Shown: positions 45,286 to 56,459, numbered from the stretch's first letter. The stretch is 64,000 nt of DNA from Dyella solisilvae (GCF_003351225.1 NZ_QQSY01000005.1:62001-126000), one strand, 5' to 3'. Notes: generated by a model not told the origin, from the letters alone. A program made the numbers and translations.

Positions 45286-46866
45286 TCACTCCCACTCGAT
45301 GGTTGCGGGCGGCTTGCCACTGATGTCATAAACGACACGAGAAACACCGCGCAACTCATTGATAATACGATTAGAAACCTTGCCAAGGAAGTCATACGGC
45401 AGGTGCGCCCAATGCGCCGTCATGAAGTCGATGGTCTCCACGGCACGCAGCGCGATCACCCATTCGTAGGCACGGGCATCGCCCACCACGCCCACCGACT
45501 TCACCGGCAGGAACACGGCGAAGGCCTGACTGGTCTTGTCGTACAGATCCCAGGCGCGCAATTCCTCGATGAAGATGGCGTCGGCGCGAGCCAGCAGCTC
45601 GGCGTATTCCGGCTTCACCTCGCCCAGGATGCGCACGCCCAGGCCGGGGCCCGGGAACGGATGGCGGTAGACCATCTCGCGCGGCAGGCCGAGTTCCACG
45701 CCGATGCGGCGCACCTCGTCCTTGAACAGCTCGCGCAGCGGCTCGACCAGCTTGAGCTTCATGTGCTCCGGCAGGCCGCCCACGTTGTGGTGGCTCTTGA
45801 TCACGTGCGCCTTGCCGGTCTTGCTGCCGGCCGACTCGATCACGTCGGGGTAGATGGTGCCCTGCGCCAGCCACTTCACCTGGCCGTGGCCGGCGTTGGT
45901 GACCTTGGCCGATTCCTCGTCGAAGATCTCGACGAACAGGCGGCCGATGATCTTGCGCTTGGCTTCCGGGTCGGCAACGCCTTCCAGCGCGGTGAAGTAG
46001 CGCTCGGCGGCGTTGACGCGGATGACCTTCACGCCCATGTGCTCGGCCATGGTGGCCATCACCTGGTCGCCTTCCTGCCAGCGCAGGAGGCCCGTATCGA
46101 CGAACACGCAGGTGAGCTGGTCACCGATCGCACGGTGCAGAAGAGCCGCCACCACGGAGGAATCCACGCCGCCGGAGAGGCCCAGCAGCACATGGTCGTC
46201 GCCAACCTGCTCGCGCACGCGGGCAATCTGGTCCTCGATGATGTGCGCGGCGGTCCACAGCGTCTGGCAGCCGCAGATTTCCGTGACGAAACGCTTGAGC
46301 AGCGCGGTGCCCTGCTTGGTGTGCGTCACCTCCGGATGGAACTGCACGCCGTACCAGCGCTTGTCCTCGTTCTCCATCACGGCGACCGGGATGCGGTCGG
46401 TGGAACCGGTGATGACGAATCCCGGCGGCGCCTTGGACACGTGATCGCCGTGGCTCATCCACACATCCAGGCGATGCACGCTGTCGTGGTCGCTCAGTTC
46501 GGCGAACAGTCGGCTCTTGGCCACGATGTCTACTTCCGCGTGGCCGAACTCGCGCGCATCGGCCGCCTCGGTGGCGCCGCCCAGCTGCGCGGCCAGCGTT
46601 TGCATGCCGTAGCAGATGCCAAGGATCGGCAGGCTCGAGTCGAACACTTCCTGCGGCGCCCTGGGGGCGCCCGGCAGCGTGGTCGACTCCGGACCACCGG
46701 ACAGGATGATGCCCTTGGCGCCAAACGCGGCGATCTCGGCCGGATCGTGGTCCCAGGCCCAGATCTCGCAATACACGCCGATCTCGCGCACGCGCCGGGC
46801 GATCAGCTGGGTGTACTGCGCGCCGAAGTCGAGGATGAGGATTTTGTCGCTATGGATATCGGTCAT
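45286..46866 (-). CDS. guaA: GMP synthase (glutamine-hydrolysing)
   Basis: A 526-residue two-domain enzyme converting XMP to GMP. Class I amidotransferase domain: [10 protein letters not shown] (nucleophile Cys) and FHPEVTHT (His, Glu). ATP-pyrophosphatase domain: [13 protein letters not shown], with the C-terminal dimerisation domain ending PPATIEWE. The ATG at 46866 ([20 protein letters not shown]) matches the family; the longer frame does not. guaB is upstream with a 289-bp gap that contains a repeat element. Confidence 0.97.
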   Translation of the reverse strand: MTDIHSDKILILDFGAQYTQLIARRVREIGVYCEIWAWDHDPAEIAAFGAKGIILSGGPESTTLPGAPRAPQEVFDSSLPILGICYGMQTLAAQLGGATEAADAREFGHAEVDIVAKSRLFAELSDHDSVHRLDVWMSHGDHVSKAPPGFVITGSTDRIPVAVMENEDKRWYGVQFHPEVTHTKQGTALLKRFVTEICGCQTLWTAAHIIEDQIARVREQVGDDHVLLGLSGGVDSSVVAALLHRAIGDQLTCVFVDTGLLRWQEGDQVMATMAEHMGVKVIRVNAAERYFTALEGVADPEAKRKIIGRLFVEIFDEESAKVTNAGHGQVKWLAQGTIYPDVIESAGSKTGKAHVIKSHHNVGGLPEHMKLKLVEPLRELFKDEVRRIGVELGLPREMVYRHPFPGPGLGVRILGEVKPEYAELLARADAIFIEELRAWDLYDKTSQAFAVFLPVKSVGVVGDARAYEWVIALRAVETIDFMTAHWAHLPYDFLGKVSNRIINELRGVSRVVYDISGKPPATIEWE

Positions 46867-46941
46867 GGCGGCGGGAATCAGAGTTTGAAAAAGAGAAAGG
46901 TCGGAACGCCGCAACGCCCCGACCTGCGAATGACTTCACTA

Positions 46942-47085
46942 CCGTCATCCCGGCGAAAGCCGGACAAGCGCGAAGCGCGCAGAACGCCCAAAGGGCGGCC
47001 CCCAAGGGGCGAGCTTCGCGAGTCATCCAGTGCCTTTATGCACGAAACCAAAGACGCTGGATTCCAGCTTGCGCTGGAATGACGG
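46942..47085. repeat. Extragenic palindromic repeat between guaB and guaA
   Basis: A 144-bp element with terminal inverted repeats CCGTCAT (46942-46948) and ATGACGG (47079-47085). Internal hairpins: ccggc-gaaa-gccgg, an Arg/Cys-like GC-rich middle with paired gggg/cccc blocks, and attccag-N6-ctggaat (47061-47080). Related copies lie at 52951-53048 (opposite orientation) and 63354-63435. It fits the dispersed REP/MITE-like elements of this bacterial group. Confidence 0.75.
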
Positions 47086-47155
47086 CTCTGCAAGGTCATC
47101 CCAGTGTGTAACGCGAGACGGCGCCTGCGATGGAGTCGCGGCGCCATCCCTTGCC

Positions 47156-48640
<1,485 letters not shown>

Positions 48641-48724
48641 TTATACGCGGAACGCGGCATGCTCGCCACACGCCGCATGAACAATCCGTTGTCGCAGACG
48701 CGACAATGACCCTCTCGCGTGACC

Positions 48725-49591
48725 TCAGCCGTGCTGCAGCAGCGCGCGCTCCTCGGCCGCTTCCAGCGTGTTTTCCAGTAGCGTGGCCACCGTCATCGGG
48801 CCCACGCCGCCCGGCACCGGAGTGATCCAGCTGGCGCGCTCGGCGGCGGCGGCGAAGTCGACGTCACCCACCAGTCGGCCGTCTTCCAGGCGGTTGATGC
48901 CCACGTCCACCACGACGGCGCCAGGCTTGATCCATTCGCCCTTGACCAGGCCTGGCTTGCCCACCGCGACGATCACGATGTCGGCCTGGCGCACGAAACT
49001 CTCCAGGTCACGCGTGAATTTGTGGCAGCAGGTGGTGGTGCAACCGGCGATCAGCAATTCCAACGCGAGCGGACGGCCCACGTGGTTGGACACGCCGACC
49101 ACCACCGCGTGCTGGCCACGTACCGGACGATCGGTGTGGCCCAGCAAGGTCATCACGCCGCGCGGCGTACATGGACGCAGGCCGAAGCGGCGCAGCGCGA
49201 GACGCCCTACGTTGACTGCCTGGAAGCCATCCACGTCCTTGACCGGATCAATGCGATCGACCAGCGCGTCCTCGTCGATATGGTCCGGCAACGGCGACTG
49301 CACCAGGATGCCGTGCACGGCCGGATCGGCATTGAGCCGGTCGATCAACGCGAACAGTTCTTCCTGCGTGGTGCTGGACGGCATGTCGAAGTCAAAGGAA
49401 CGGAAGCCGACCTGATGACAGGCCTTGCGCTTGTTGCGCACGTACACCGACGAGGCTGCGTCATCGCCAACCAGCACCACCGCCAGGCCCGGCGCGTCCA
49501 GGCCCTTGGCCTTGCGCTCGACGACGCGGCGGCCGATCCGATCCATCAGTTCCTGTGCAATACGCTTGCCGTCAAGGATGCGTGCGGTCAT
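48725..49591 (-). CDS. folD: Bifunctional methylenetetrahydrofolate dehydrogenase / cyclohydrolase
   Basis: A 288-residue FolD. Conserved Lys in [12 protein letters not shown], the active-site loop QSPLPDHID (QLPLP in most family members), [18 protein letters not shown] (NADP site) and [19 protein letters not shown]. It interconverts 5,10-methylene- and 10-formyl-tetrahydrofolate in the cytosol. It stands alone, divergent from the GNAT gene with 67 bp between them. Confidence 0.96.
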   Translation of the reverse strand: MTARILDGKRIAQELMDRIGRRVVERKAKGLDAPGLAVVLVGDDAASSVYVRNKRKACHQVGFRSFDFDMPSSTTQEELFALIDRLNADPAVHGILVQSPLPDHIDEDALVDRIDPVKDVDGFQAVNVGRLALRRFGLRPCTPRGVMTLLGHTDRPVRGQHAVVVGVSNHVGRPLALELLIAGCTTTCCHKFTRDLESFVRQADIVIVAVGKPGLVKGEWIKPGAVVVDVGINRLEDGRLVGDVDFAAAAERASWITPVPGGVGPMTVATLLENTLEAAEERALLQHG

Positions 49592-49658
49592 GGTCGGGGG
49601 GCTGCCTGCAAAGAGACGTATTATCCCGGCTCGACCCTACTCGCACAAACGGGATCGC

Positions 49659-50777
49659 ATGAACGCCCTCGCCCGTCCGACCGAAGCACTCGAACTCGCC
49701 ACGTCCACCCTGCGCCTGCGGCCCTGGCAGGGCGACGACATCAATGCGTTGTGCGAGGCGGTCGGCGAATCCATGGAGACTGCCGGCCACTGGCTGCCGC
49801 GCCTGCAAGCCGGCTATCGCCACGAGGACGCCGCCGCCCGGATTGCGCAATGCCAGCAGGGCTGGGCGCACGGCGCCATGTACGCCTTCGGCATCTTCGA
49901 TGTGTCGGGGCGGCTGCTGGGCGACATCTGTCTCAACCGGCTGGATGCGGATCGCCGCAGCGCCAACCTGGGTTACTGGGTGCGCCAGTCCGAGCAGCGC
50001 AAGGGCATTGCCCTGGCGGCCGTCGGGGCCATTGCCACCTTTGCATTCGAAACGCTGGGCCTTGCGCGCATCGAGGTCGTCGTCGCGGTGGACAACATGG
50101 CCAGCCGGCGCACCGCCGAGCGGGCCGGCGGTTACTTTGACGGCATCTCGCCCGATCGCATCGTCGACCACGGCCAGGCCATGCCCGCCGCGGTCTATTC
50201 ACTGCTGCCACCGGACCGCGGCGAGACGGTACCCGCTCCGGAACTGGACGATGGCGCCTGGCGACTGCGCGCCTATCGCCCCGATGATGCCGAGTCGCTG
50301 CACGCCGCCCTGCACGAGTCGATGGACACGGTGGGTCGCTGGCAAGGCTGGTGCTCGCCGTCGTACTCCCTCAACGACGCCCGACACTGGATCGCCCGCA
50401 CCCGGCTTGCCTGGCGCGGCGTCGGCGACGAATGCGCGCTGGCCATCGTCGATCGCCAGGACCAACTGGTCGGCAGCATCGGCCTCAATCATTGGCAGTC
50501 CGATTTCCGCATGGCCAACCTGGGCTACTGGGTGCGGCAGTCGCGCCAGGGCCAGGGCGCGGCCGTAGCGGCCGTGCGCATGCTGGCCCGCCATGCCTTG
50601 CAGGTGCCCGAACTACAGAGGCTGGAAATCGTGGCCGCGGCCGACAATCTGGCCAGCCGCCGGGTGGCGGAAAAAGCCGGCGCCCGACTCGAGTGCATTG
50701 CCCGCCAACGGCTAACGCTGCATGGACAGCCGCAAGACGCCGCCGTCTACGCACTGGTGACAGGCGATCTCGACTGA
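49659..50777 (+). CDS. Tandem GNAT acetyltransferase (two RimJ-like domains)
   Basis: A 372-residue protein built from two GNAT domains of the RimJ/RimL type. Domain 1 (residues ~1-180) has RLRPWQGDDINAL, NLGYWVRQSEQRKGIAL and IEVVVAVDNMASRRTAERAGG. Domain 2 (residues ~195-372) has RLRAYRPDDAESLHAA, NLGYWVRQSRQGQGAAV and LEIVAAADNLASRRVAEKAGA. Each keeps the acetyl-CoA loop. Substrates (N-terminal amines or small molecules) are unknown. The ATG at 49659 follows gggatc; upstream frame is unsupported. It converges on the moeB-like gene. Confidence 0.9.
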   Translation: MNALARPTEALELATSTLRLRPWQGDDINALCEAVGESMETAGHWLPRLQAGYRHEDAAARIAQCQQGWAHGAMYAFGIFDVSGRLLGDICLNRLDADRRSANLGYWVRQSEQRKGIALAAVGAIATFAFETLGLARIEVVVAVDNMASRRTAERAGGYFDGISPDRIVDHGQAMPAAVYSLLPPDRGETVPAPELDDGAWRLRAYRPDDAESLHAALHESMDTVGRWQGWCSPSYSLNDARHWIARTRLAWRGVGDECALAIVDRQDQLVGSIGLNHWQSDFRMANLGYWVRQSRQGQGAAVAAVRMLARHALQVPELQRLEIVAAADNLASRRVAEKAGARLECIARQRLTLHGQPQDAAVYALVTGDLD

Positions 50778-50783
50778 GCCGGC

Positions 50784-51953
50784 TTAGCCCGGCGCAGCGC
50801 AAAGCTGCTGGATATCCTCGTAACCGCGAAACGCCGCCTCGGCGCCGCACCCCGGGCACGCCGGATCGCGCGGAAGGCGTGTTTCCCGGAAACGCATGGC
50901 CAGCGCATCGAAACCGAGCAGCCGCCCGACCAGTGGCTCGCCAATGCCGAGCAGCAACTTGAGCGCCTCGGTGGCCTGCAACAATCCGACGATGCCGGGC
51001 AGCACGCCGAGCACACCCGCCTCACTGCAGTTGGGCGCCTCGGCCGCCGAGGGCGGCTCCGGGAACAGGCAGCGATAGCACGGCGAATCCGCACGCCGTG
51101 GATCAAACACGCTGACCTGTCCGGCAAAGCGCTCGACCGCGCCGTAGACCATCGGCAGTCGCAAACGCTGCGACGCGGCGGACACCAGATAGCGCGCCGG
51201 AAAGTTGTCCGCGCCATCGATCACCAGGTCATGACCGGCCAGCAGGCGCTCGACGTTGTCGGCCTGCAGGCGCTCATGGCGCACGTCCACCCGCACACGC
51301 GGATTCAGCGCGGCCAACGTGATGCGCGCCGATTCGGCCTTGGACATGCCGACACGCGCGTCCGCATGGATCACCTGGCGATGCAGGTTGGAGCGCTCGA
51401 CCACATCGTCGTCGATCAGGGTGAGCTGCCCGACACCCGCAGCGGCCAAATACAGCGCAGCCGGGGCGCCAAGACCGCCCGCGCCGAGCAAGGCGATGCG
51501 AGACTGCCCCAGCCGCGCCTGCCCCTCTTCACCGACCTGCGGCAGTCGCAGCTGGCGGGAGTAGCGTTCGGCGGCATCGGCATCCAGGGCGCCGAGCGCG
51601 ACTGGCAGACCCTCGGCTTTCCAGCGATTGAAGCCGCCAGCCACCGATGAAACGTGACGATAACCGAGGCGCTCCAGCGCCTCGGCCGCCAGCAACGAAC
51701 GCTGGCCACCACCGCACAAGGTGAGGATGTCTCGCTCGCGATCGGCTTCGAGCTGTTCGATGCGAAGCTCGAGGAAACCACGCGACAGGCCCAGCGCGCC
51801 GGGCGGACTTCCGCTGGCGCGCTCTCCGTCCTCGCGCACGTCGATCAGCAACGCGCCTCGCGACTGCCGGGCAAGCGCCTCGGCGGGTGACAACTCGGGG
51901 ATGCGCTGGCGCAGGGCGGCCAGCCAGGATTCGCGATCGGGGGGCGTGCTCAT
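50784..51953 (-). CDS. Rhodanese-ThiF/MoeB fusion (sulfur-carrier adenylyltransferase)
   Basis: A 389-residue protein. Residues ~10-115 are a rhodanese domain (LLIDVREDGERASG; active-site LCGGGQRS with Cys). Residues ~130-389 are a ThiF/MoeB-type E1 domain: YSRQLRLPQVGEEGQ, GAGGLGAPAALYLAAAGVG (ATP loop), NLHRQV, the Cys in NCSEAGVLGVLPG, and zinc cysteines CYRC and CPGC. It adenylates the C-terminus of a ubiquitin-like sulfur carrier and may load sulfur through the rhodanese. Domain order is rhodanese first, the reverse of MoeZ-type fusions. The start is uncertain (51953, or 51965). Confidence 0.87.
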   Translation of the reverse strand: MSTPPDRESWLAALRQRIPELSPAEALARQSRGALLIDVREDGERASGSPPGALGLSRGFLELRIEQLEADRERDILTLCGGGQRSLLAAEALERLGYRHVSSVAGGFNRWKAEGLPVALGALDADAAERYSRQLRLPQVGEEGQARLGQSRIALLGAGGLGAPAALYLAAAGVGQLTLIDDDVVERSNLHRQVIHADARVGMSKAESARITLAALNPRVRVDVRHERLQADNVERLLAGHDLVIDGADNFPARYLVSAASQRLRLPMVYGAVERFAGQVSVFDPRRADSPCYRCLFPEPPSAAEAPNCSEAGVLGVLPGIVGLLQATEALKLLLGIGEPLVGRLLGFDALAMRFRETRLPRDPACPGCGAEAAFRGYEDIQQLCAAPG

Positions 51954-52240
51954 GGGCGATAGCATAGAACCTAAGGGGCCGGGTCGCGTCTCCGTGGTTT
52001 CCGTTGAGCCTGCGCCGGGCGCTTTACAGCTACGCGAGTCACTTTCGATCTGACGGGTTGAGTCAACCAATCAGCGGAATGAAGCATCGAACGCACCCAC
52101 GGCCCGCAAATTCCCATCAGTTCTCAGCGTCGTCCCTGCGAAAGCAGGGACCCAGTGACTTTGCTCTTCCCTCACGAAGTAACGGGGCCGCTCTCGGGAT
52201 AGCCTGCGACCGAAGGGAGTCCCTGCGGGACGGAGGCCGG

Positions 52241-52312
52241 GTCACTTTTCTTTGCTTGCTCAAGGAAAAGGAACCACCTCGATGGTGGCAATGCCAAAAG
52301 AGAGAGCACCCC
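52241..52312 (+). repeat. GTCACTTTTCTTTG-type extragenic repeat block
   Basis: Starts gtcacttttctttgcttg and continues with ggaaaaggaacca and agagagagcacccc. From general knowledge this resembles a repeat block common in Xanthomonadales intergenic DNA, where it yields false ORFs starting with a VTFLC-like peptide. Copy number here was not measured. Confidence 0.55.
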
Positions 52313-52474
52313 ACTCGGCGCTGCCCGGACGAAAAGGGATCGGCATCCCTGTCGCCCCCGCGGGCCCGATGGTCCACCCCTCACCGCCGCACTGGGGGCA
52401 CAGTAAAGGCTCGTGCCGCTACGCGGCACATCGCGCTGATCAAAAGCGCATCACGGTGTCATGTTGCCTTTTGG

Positions 52475-52541
52475 CATCAAGCATCTAGGACACCTATCCA
52501 CAGGCTTCTCCATAGAGCATCCACATGCGCTGTGGAAAACA
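52475..52541. repeat. 67-bp repeat unit A with DnaA-box-like ends
   Basis: About 82% identical to unit B at 52679. It holds CTATCCACA (52494-52502, one change from TTATCCACA) and, on the other strand, TTTTCCACA (52531-52539), which fits TTWTNCACA. The two face each other as an inverted repeat 28 bp apart. Confidence 0.6.
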
Positions 52542-52678
52542 TTCCGCGCAACAGCGAATCGCACCCAAGGTGTTCGCCCACAAAAGAGAAGCGACCCTCT
52601 TCAGCAGCGGACTAGCGCGCGATCCTGCCTGATCTCAATGCTGCGCATTTGCGCGCCAACACGTCGCGACGTCTTTGT

Positions 52679-52745
52679 CATCAAGCGGATAGCGCAACTG
52701 TCCACAGGCTTCTCCAAGGAACATCCACATGTCCTGTGGAAAACA
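52679..52745. repeat. 67-bp repeat unit B with DnaA-box-like ends
   Basis: Second copy of the 67-bp unit in the same orientation. CTGTCCACA (52698-52706) and TTTTCCACA on the minus strand (52735-52743). TCCACAGG and CCTGTGGA form a perfect 8-bp inverted repeat. Confidence 0.6.
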
Positions 52746-52950
52746 CGGGATGAGTCGCGCGCGGCACGGACGGCCGCTTACGCTGTCGCGGCGAAGCGCC
52801 AATGCGACATTCGCTTTCCGTTTGGCTACTGACCCACGCCGCTCGAGCTCTGGCTTTCGCGCTGCGTATTAACCCGCTCGTCGGCAGACGGCTGGAAGCC
52901 CGCCACAGGCGAGCCAGATTGCGGAAATCCCAAGCTGGGTTCGACGAGCA

Positions 52951-53048
52951 AAGGCACTGGATGACTCGCTTCGCTCGCCCCTTCGGGGCCGCCCTGAGGG
53001 CGTTCTCCGCGCTTCGCGCTCCGTCCAGCCTTCGCTGGGATGACGGGC
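52951..53048. repeat. Inverted partial copy of the guaB-guaA extragenic element
   Basis: Its reverse complement aligns with 46942-47037: both run from CCGTCATCCC through blocks of GCGCGAAGCGCG, GAACGCCC, GGGCGGCC and GGGGCGAGC to CATCCAGTGCCTTT. The differences are scattered substitutions. Confidence 0.7.
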
Positions 53049-53166
53049 ACGCGGCGACGGGTAGCCTGCGCTCAGCGCCTTCTGCGCTTGGCGTCAATTC
53101 AGTCCTCGCTGGGGTAACTCCCCGGCATGGAAACGGCCGAGCTTGTGCTCTGGCCGTGGCAATGAA

Positions 53167-54567
53167 TCAGCGCTTGCGCTTCTTCATCTCGCGGATCATG
53201 CGCTGCCGCTTGCGCATCTGACCCTCGGTCAGCACGTTCTTCTTGCCCGCAAACGGATTCTCGCCGTCGCGGAATTCGATGCGCACCGGCGTGCCTTCCA
53301 GCCGATAGCGCTTGCGGAAGAAGTTTTCCAGGTAGCGCCGATAGGCCGGCGCAATGTGCTTGGTGCGGCTGCCGTGGATGACGATGGTCGGCGGGTTGGT
53401 GCCGCCCGGATGCGCGAAACGCAGCTTCGGCGCATGGCCGCGCACCAAAGGCGGCTGGTAGCCCTCGTAGGCCCGCTCCAGCGTCTTGGTGAGTTCGGAG
53501 GAGCCCAGCTCCTTGGTCGCCGCGTGATGGGCGCGCACGACCGCCTTCATCAGCTCGCGCAGGCCGGAGCCATGCAACGCCGAGATGAATACAGTTTTCG
53601 CCCAGTCGACGAACTGCAGGCGACGCGCCAGCGCGTTCTGGCACTGCTCGCGCTGGTAGCTGTCCATGCCGTCCCACTTGTTGACGGCGATCACCAGCGC
53701 CCTGCCCTCATCGACCGCGTGGCCGATCAGGGTGAGGTCCTGGTCCGCGAGGTTCTCGCGGGCGTCGACCATGACCACCACCACCTGGGCGGCGGCCATC
53801 GACTGCAGCGTCTTGATGACGCTGAATTTCTCCACTGCCTCTTCCACGCGCGCCTTGCGACGCACGCCGGCCGTGTCGATCAGGGTGTACTTGCGACCGT
53901 CGCGCTCCAGCGACACCTTGATGGGGTCGCGGGTGGTGCCGGCCACGCTGGAGACGATCAGGCGGTCTTCGCCGAGCAGGCGATTGATCAGGGTGGACTT
54001 GCCGGCGTTCGGGCGGCCGACGATGGCCACGCGGATGCTGTCCGGGTCGCCCGGCTCGACTTCCTCGTGCTCGTCTTCCGGCAACATCGTGAGCGCCGAA
54101 GCAACGAGGTCTTCGGTGCCGCGATTGTGCGCGGCGGCCAACGGCAAGGTATTGGCGATGCCGAACGCGGCGAACTCCGCCATCGCGTTCTGCAAGTCGA
54201 GGCCGTCGGTCTTGTTGACCCCGGCAATGATCGGCTTGCCGCTGCGGCGCAGCTCGTCGAGGATCGTGCGGTCCTGCGGCAGCAGGCCGTCGCGCGCATC
54301 GACCACGAACACCAGCACGTGGGCTTCTTCGATGGCGAAGCGCACCTGCTGCGCGGTCAGCGCGTCGAGGCCCTCCTCGACACCGGTCAGGCCGCCGGTA
54401 TCGACCACCACGAACGGGCGTGCACCGGTGCGGCACACGCCGTAGTGACGATCTCGCGTGACGCCCGGCATGTCGGCCACCAGGGCGTCGCGGCTGCGCG
54501 TCAGTGCGTTGAAGAGGGTCGATTTACCGACATTGGGACGACCGACCAGGGCAACGACGGGCAGCAT
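53167..54567 (-). CDS. der: Ribosome-assembly GTPase Der (EngA)
   Basis: A 466-residue double-GTPase needed for 50S maturation. Two G domains: GRPNVGKSTLFNAL with NKTDGLDL, and GRPNAGKSTLINRL with NKWDGMD; DTGG and DTAG form the G3 motifs. A C-terminal KH-like domain and a basic tail (KRQRMIREMKKRKR) end the protein. Length and motifs are standard. It follows bamB in the conserved order. Confidence 0.97.
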   Translation of the reverse strand: MLPVVALVGRPNVGKSTLFNALTRSRDALVADMPGVTRDRHYGVCRTGARPFVVVDTGGLTGVEEGLDALTAQQVRFAIEEAHVLVFVVDARDGLLPQDRTILDELRRSGKPIIAGVNKTDGLDLQNAMAEFAAFGIANTLPLAAAHNRGTEDLVASALTMLPEDEHEEVEPGDPDSIRVAIVGRPNAGKSTLINRLLGEDRLIVSSVAGTTRDPIKVSLERDGRKYTLIDTAGVRRKARVEEAVEKFSVIKTLQSMAAAQVVVVMVDARENLADQDLTLIGHAVDEGRALVIAVNKWDGMDSYQREQCQNALARRLQFVDWAKTVFISALHGSGLRELMKAVVRAHHAATKELGSSELTKTLERAYEGYQPPLVRGHAPKLRFAHPGGTNPPTIVIHGSRTKHIAPAYRRYLENFFRKRYRLEGTPVRIEFRDGENPFAGKKNVLTEGQMRKRQRMIREMKKRKR

Positions 54568-54591
54568 GAGTCAGACAACCTTGTGCGGCGA

Positions 54592-55818
54592 TCAGTGCGC
54601 GCCGAGACGGTAAGCGCCGATGCGGCCCTTCACGTCCACGACGTACACGATGTCACCCACCACCAGCGGCTGGGCGCGGATGGGCTTCTTTGACAGGCGC
54701 TCGCGTCCAGCCAGTGCGCCGTCACCAGTCTGCAGGAAGTGCACGTAGCCCTCCAGGTCGCCAACCACCACGTAGTCGCCCAGCACGGCGGGCGCGCTCA
54801 GCCAGCGATACCGCAGCTGGTCGTTCTTCCACATGTCCGCGCCGCCGTTCTTGTCGAACGCCCACACCTGGGACTCGTCATTCACGCCGAACAGCGCGTT
54901 GTTGTTGAGATCCAGCGAGGTGAAGGTGGAGAACGGGCGCGCCCACAGCGGACGGCCGCTGGGACCGTCCACGGCCACCATGTTGCCGTGGTAGGCCGCG
55001 CTGAACAGCGTGGAGCCCTGCAGTAGGATTGCGCCGTCGGCATCGCTCAGGCGCTCGATCTCGGTGCGGCCCTCGCCACTGGCCAGGGTCTGCTCCCACA
55101 ACTTCTCGCCGTTGTCCAGACGCAGCGCGACCAGCTTGCCGGCGTCGTTGCCGAAGAACAGCACGCCGTTGGCGGCCAGCATCGAACCATTGCCGCGCAG
55201 GCTCAGCAGCGGCACGCTGTCCTGATCGTAGACCCAGCGACGCTCGCCGGTGGCGCTATCGAAACCATACAGACGGCCATCCTGCGTACGCGCGATCACG
55301 AGGTTGCCGCTGATCACCGGCGCGGAGATCACTTCGGAATTGACCACCGACTCCCAGCGCGGGCTGCCGTCCTTCGCGTTGATCGCGTAGATGTGGCCGT
55401 CGAGGGTGCCCACCACCACCAGGTCGCCGTACACGGCCGGACCACCGGCGTACAGCGCGTCAGCGCGCTTCTTGTCACCCCAGCCGAACCAGCCCTGGGT
55501 GCGCGAGCTCTTGGACCAGATGGTCTTGCCACTGGCCGCATCCAGCGCCGCAACCTTGCCGTCGGTGCTGACGGCGTACAGCACGCCATCGGCAAACGCC
55601 GGGCGCAGGCGCACGCCGCTGTCGCCGGCGCCTTCACCCACGCTGCTGCTCCACACCTTGGTGACCTGGACGGTGGGCTTGAAATCCTTGGCCAGCGGCG
55701 TCGGCGGCTGGACGTTTTCCTTCTTGAACGAATGGCAGCCGGCGAGGGCCACCAGCGAGGTCAGCGCCACCAGCCAAACGCGCTTCATTGCACCGCGCTT
55801 CATCACTTCAGCTTTCAT
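54592..55818 (-). CDS. bamB: Outer-membrane assembly lipoprotein BamB
   Basis: A 408-residue lipoprotein of the BAM complex. Signal peptide with lipobox LVALAGC; then an eight-bladed propeller built of PQQ-like repeats (GKVAALDAASGKTIWSK, GHIYAINAKDGSPRWES, GRLYGFDSATGERRWVY, GKLVALRLDNGEKLWEQ). The ATG at 55818 overlaps the yfgM stop (ATGA), supporting this start. Der follows 24 bp downstream. Confidence 0.95.
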   Translation of the reverse strand: MKAEVMKRGAMKRVWLVALTSLVALAGCHSFKKENVQPPTPLAKDFKPTVQVTKVWSSSVGEGAGDSGVRLRPAFADGVLYAVSTDGKVAALDAASGKTIWSKSSRTQGWFGWGDKKRADALYAGGPAVYGDLVVVGTLDGHIYAINAKDGSPRWESVVNSEVISAPVISGNLVIARTQDGRLYGFDSATGERRWVYDQDSVPLLSLRGNGSMLAANGVLFFGNDAGKLVALRLDNGEKLWEQTLASGEGRTEIERLSDADGAILLQGSTLFSAAYHGNMVAVDGPSGRPLWARPFSTFTSLDLNNNALFGVNDESQVWAFDKNGGADMWKNDQLRYRWLSAPAVLGDYVVVGDLEGYVHFLQTGDGALAGRERLSKKPIRAQPLVVGDIVYVVDVKGRIGAYRLGAH

Positions 55819-56459
55819 GCACCCTGCTTCCCGGCCACGGCCAGATCATCGATTTTCATCTGCACGCTCGGAAGCGCGTTCTCGCCCAGCGCTGCCTTGG
55901 CAGCGAGGTATGCCTTGCGGGCATCGTCAGGACGCCCAAGCTTGACCAGCGCGTCGCCGCGTAGTTCCTGGGCTGCGCCTTCGAAGCTGTTAGGCGGCAG
56001 ACGATCCAGCGCGGCCAGGGTGTCGGCCGCCTTGCCCTGGGCCAGCAGCACGCGCGCAATGCGCAACTGGGTCAACGCCTTGAGATTGGCGTCGGCGGCA
56101 TGCGCCTCAGCCCAGTTCAGGGAGTCGATCGCCTTGTCCAGTTGCTTCGCCTGGACCTGGCGCTGCGCACGGTCGCTGACGGCGAACACGGCGTAGGAGC
56201 TGTCCGCGTAATCCTTGATCAGCTGCTCGGTGTACGTGTCGGCGCTTTCGTTCTTGTTGGCCGCTGCCGCCGTCTGCACCTGCTCGTAAAGATTGGCCGC
56301 CTCGGACTGGTGGCCAGCCTTGTGCTTGTTCCACTGCTGCCAGCCGAAGATGCCAACCAGGCCGATCGCAATACCGACGACGATGGACAAGCCGTTCTGG
56401 CGCAGCCACTGCTGTACGAGTTCGCTCTGTTCGTGTTCGTCGTACGCTTCAAATGCCAT
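55815..56459 (-). CDS. yfgM: YfgM-like tetratricopeptide membrane protein
   Basis: A 214-residue protein with an N-terminal cytoplasmic segment (EAYDEHEQSELVQQWLRQNG), one membrane helix (LSIVVGIAIGLVGIFGWQQW), and a periplasmic TPR-like domain. YfgM is an ancillary SecYEG/chaperone partner that sits beside bamB in many gammaproteobacteria. The ATG at 56459 (MAFEAYDEHEQ) is chosen; the upstream frame runs into the terminator. Overlaps bamB by 4 bp. Confidence 0.92.
   Translation of the reverse strand: MAFEAYDEHEQSELVQQWLRQNGLSIVVGIAIGLVGIFGWQQWNKHKAGHQSEAANLYEQVQTAAAANKNESADTYTEQLIKDYADSSYAVFAVSDRAQRQVQAKQLDKAIDSLNWAEAHAADANLKALTQLRIARVLLAQGKAADTLAALDRLPPNSFEGAAQELRGDALVKLGRPDDARKAYLAAKAALGENALPSVQMKIDDLAVAGKQGA

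Larger units (their letters stand above)
51954..53166. other. 1.2-kb gene-free region rich in dispersed repeats
   Basis: No credible gene. Open frames here (for example 52004-52615) translate repeat DNA. Contents seen: hairpin gtccctgc-GAAA-gcagggac (52132-52151), a GTCACTTTTCTTTG-type extragenic block (52241-52312), a duplicated 67-bp unit (52475-52541, 52679-52745) and an inverted copy of the guaB-guaA element (52951-53048). Bases 51954-52131 show nothing distinct. Confidence 0.7.

Noticed and set aside
45403-47082. Long plus-strand frame opposite guaA
   Set aside because: Shadow of guaA produced by high GC at third codon positions; no domain seen.
52004-52615. 203-codon frame in the repeat region
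   Set aside because: It translates the GTCACTTTTCTTTG-type repeat and neighbouring hairpins; such frames are known artefacts of this repeat DNA.
52921-52960. Possible tRNA T-arm (gggttcgacgagc)
   Set aside because: No acceptor, D or anticodon arms could be built around it; it lies next to the repeat element.
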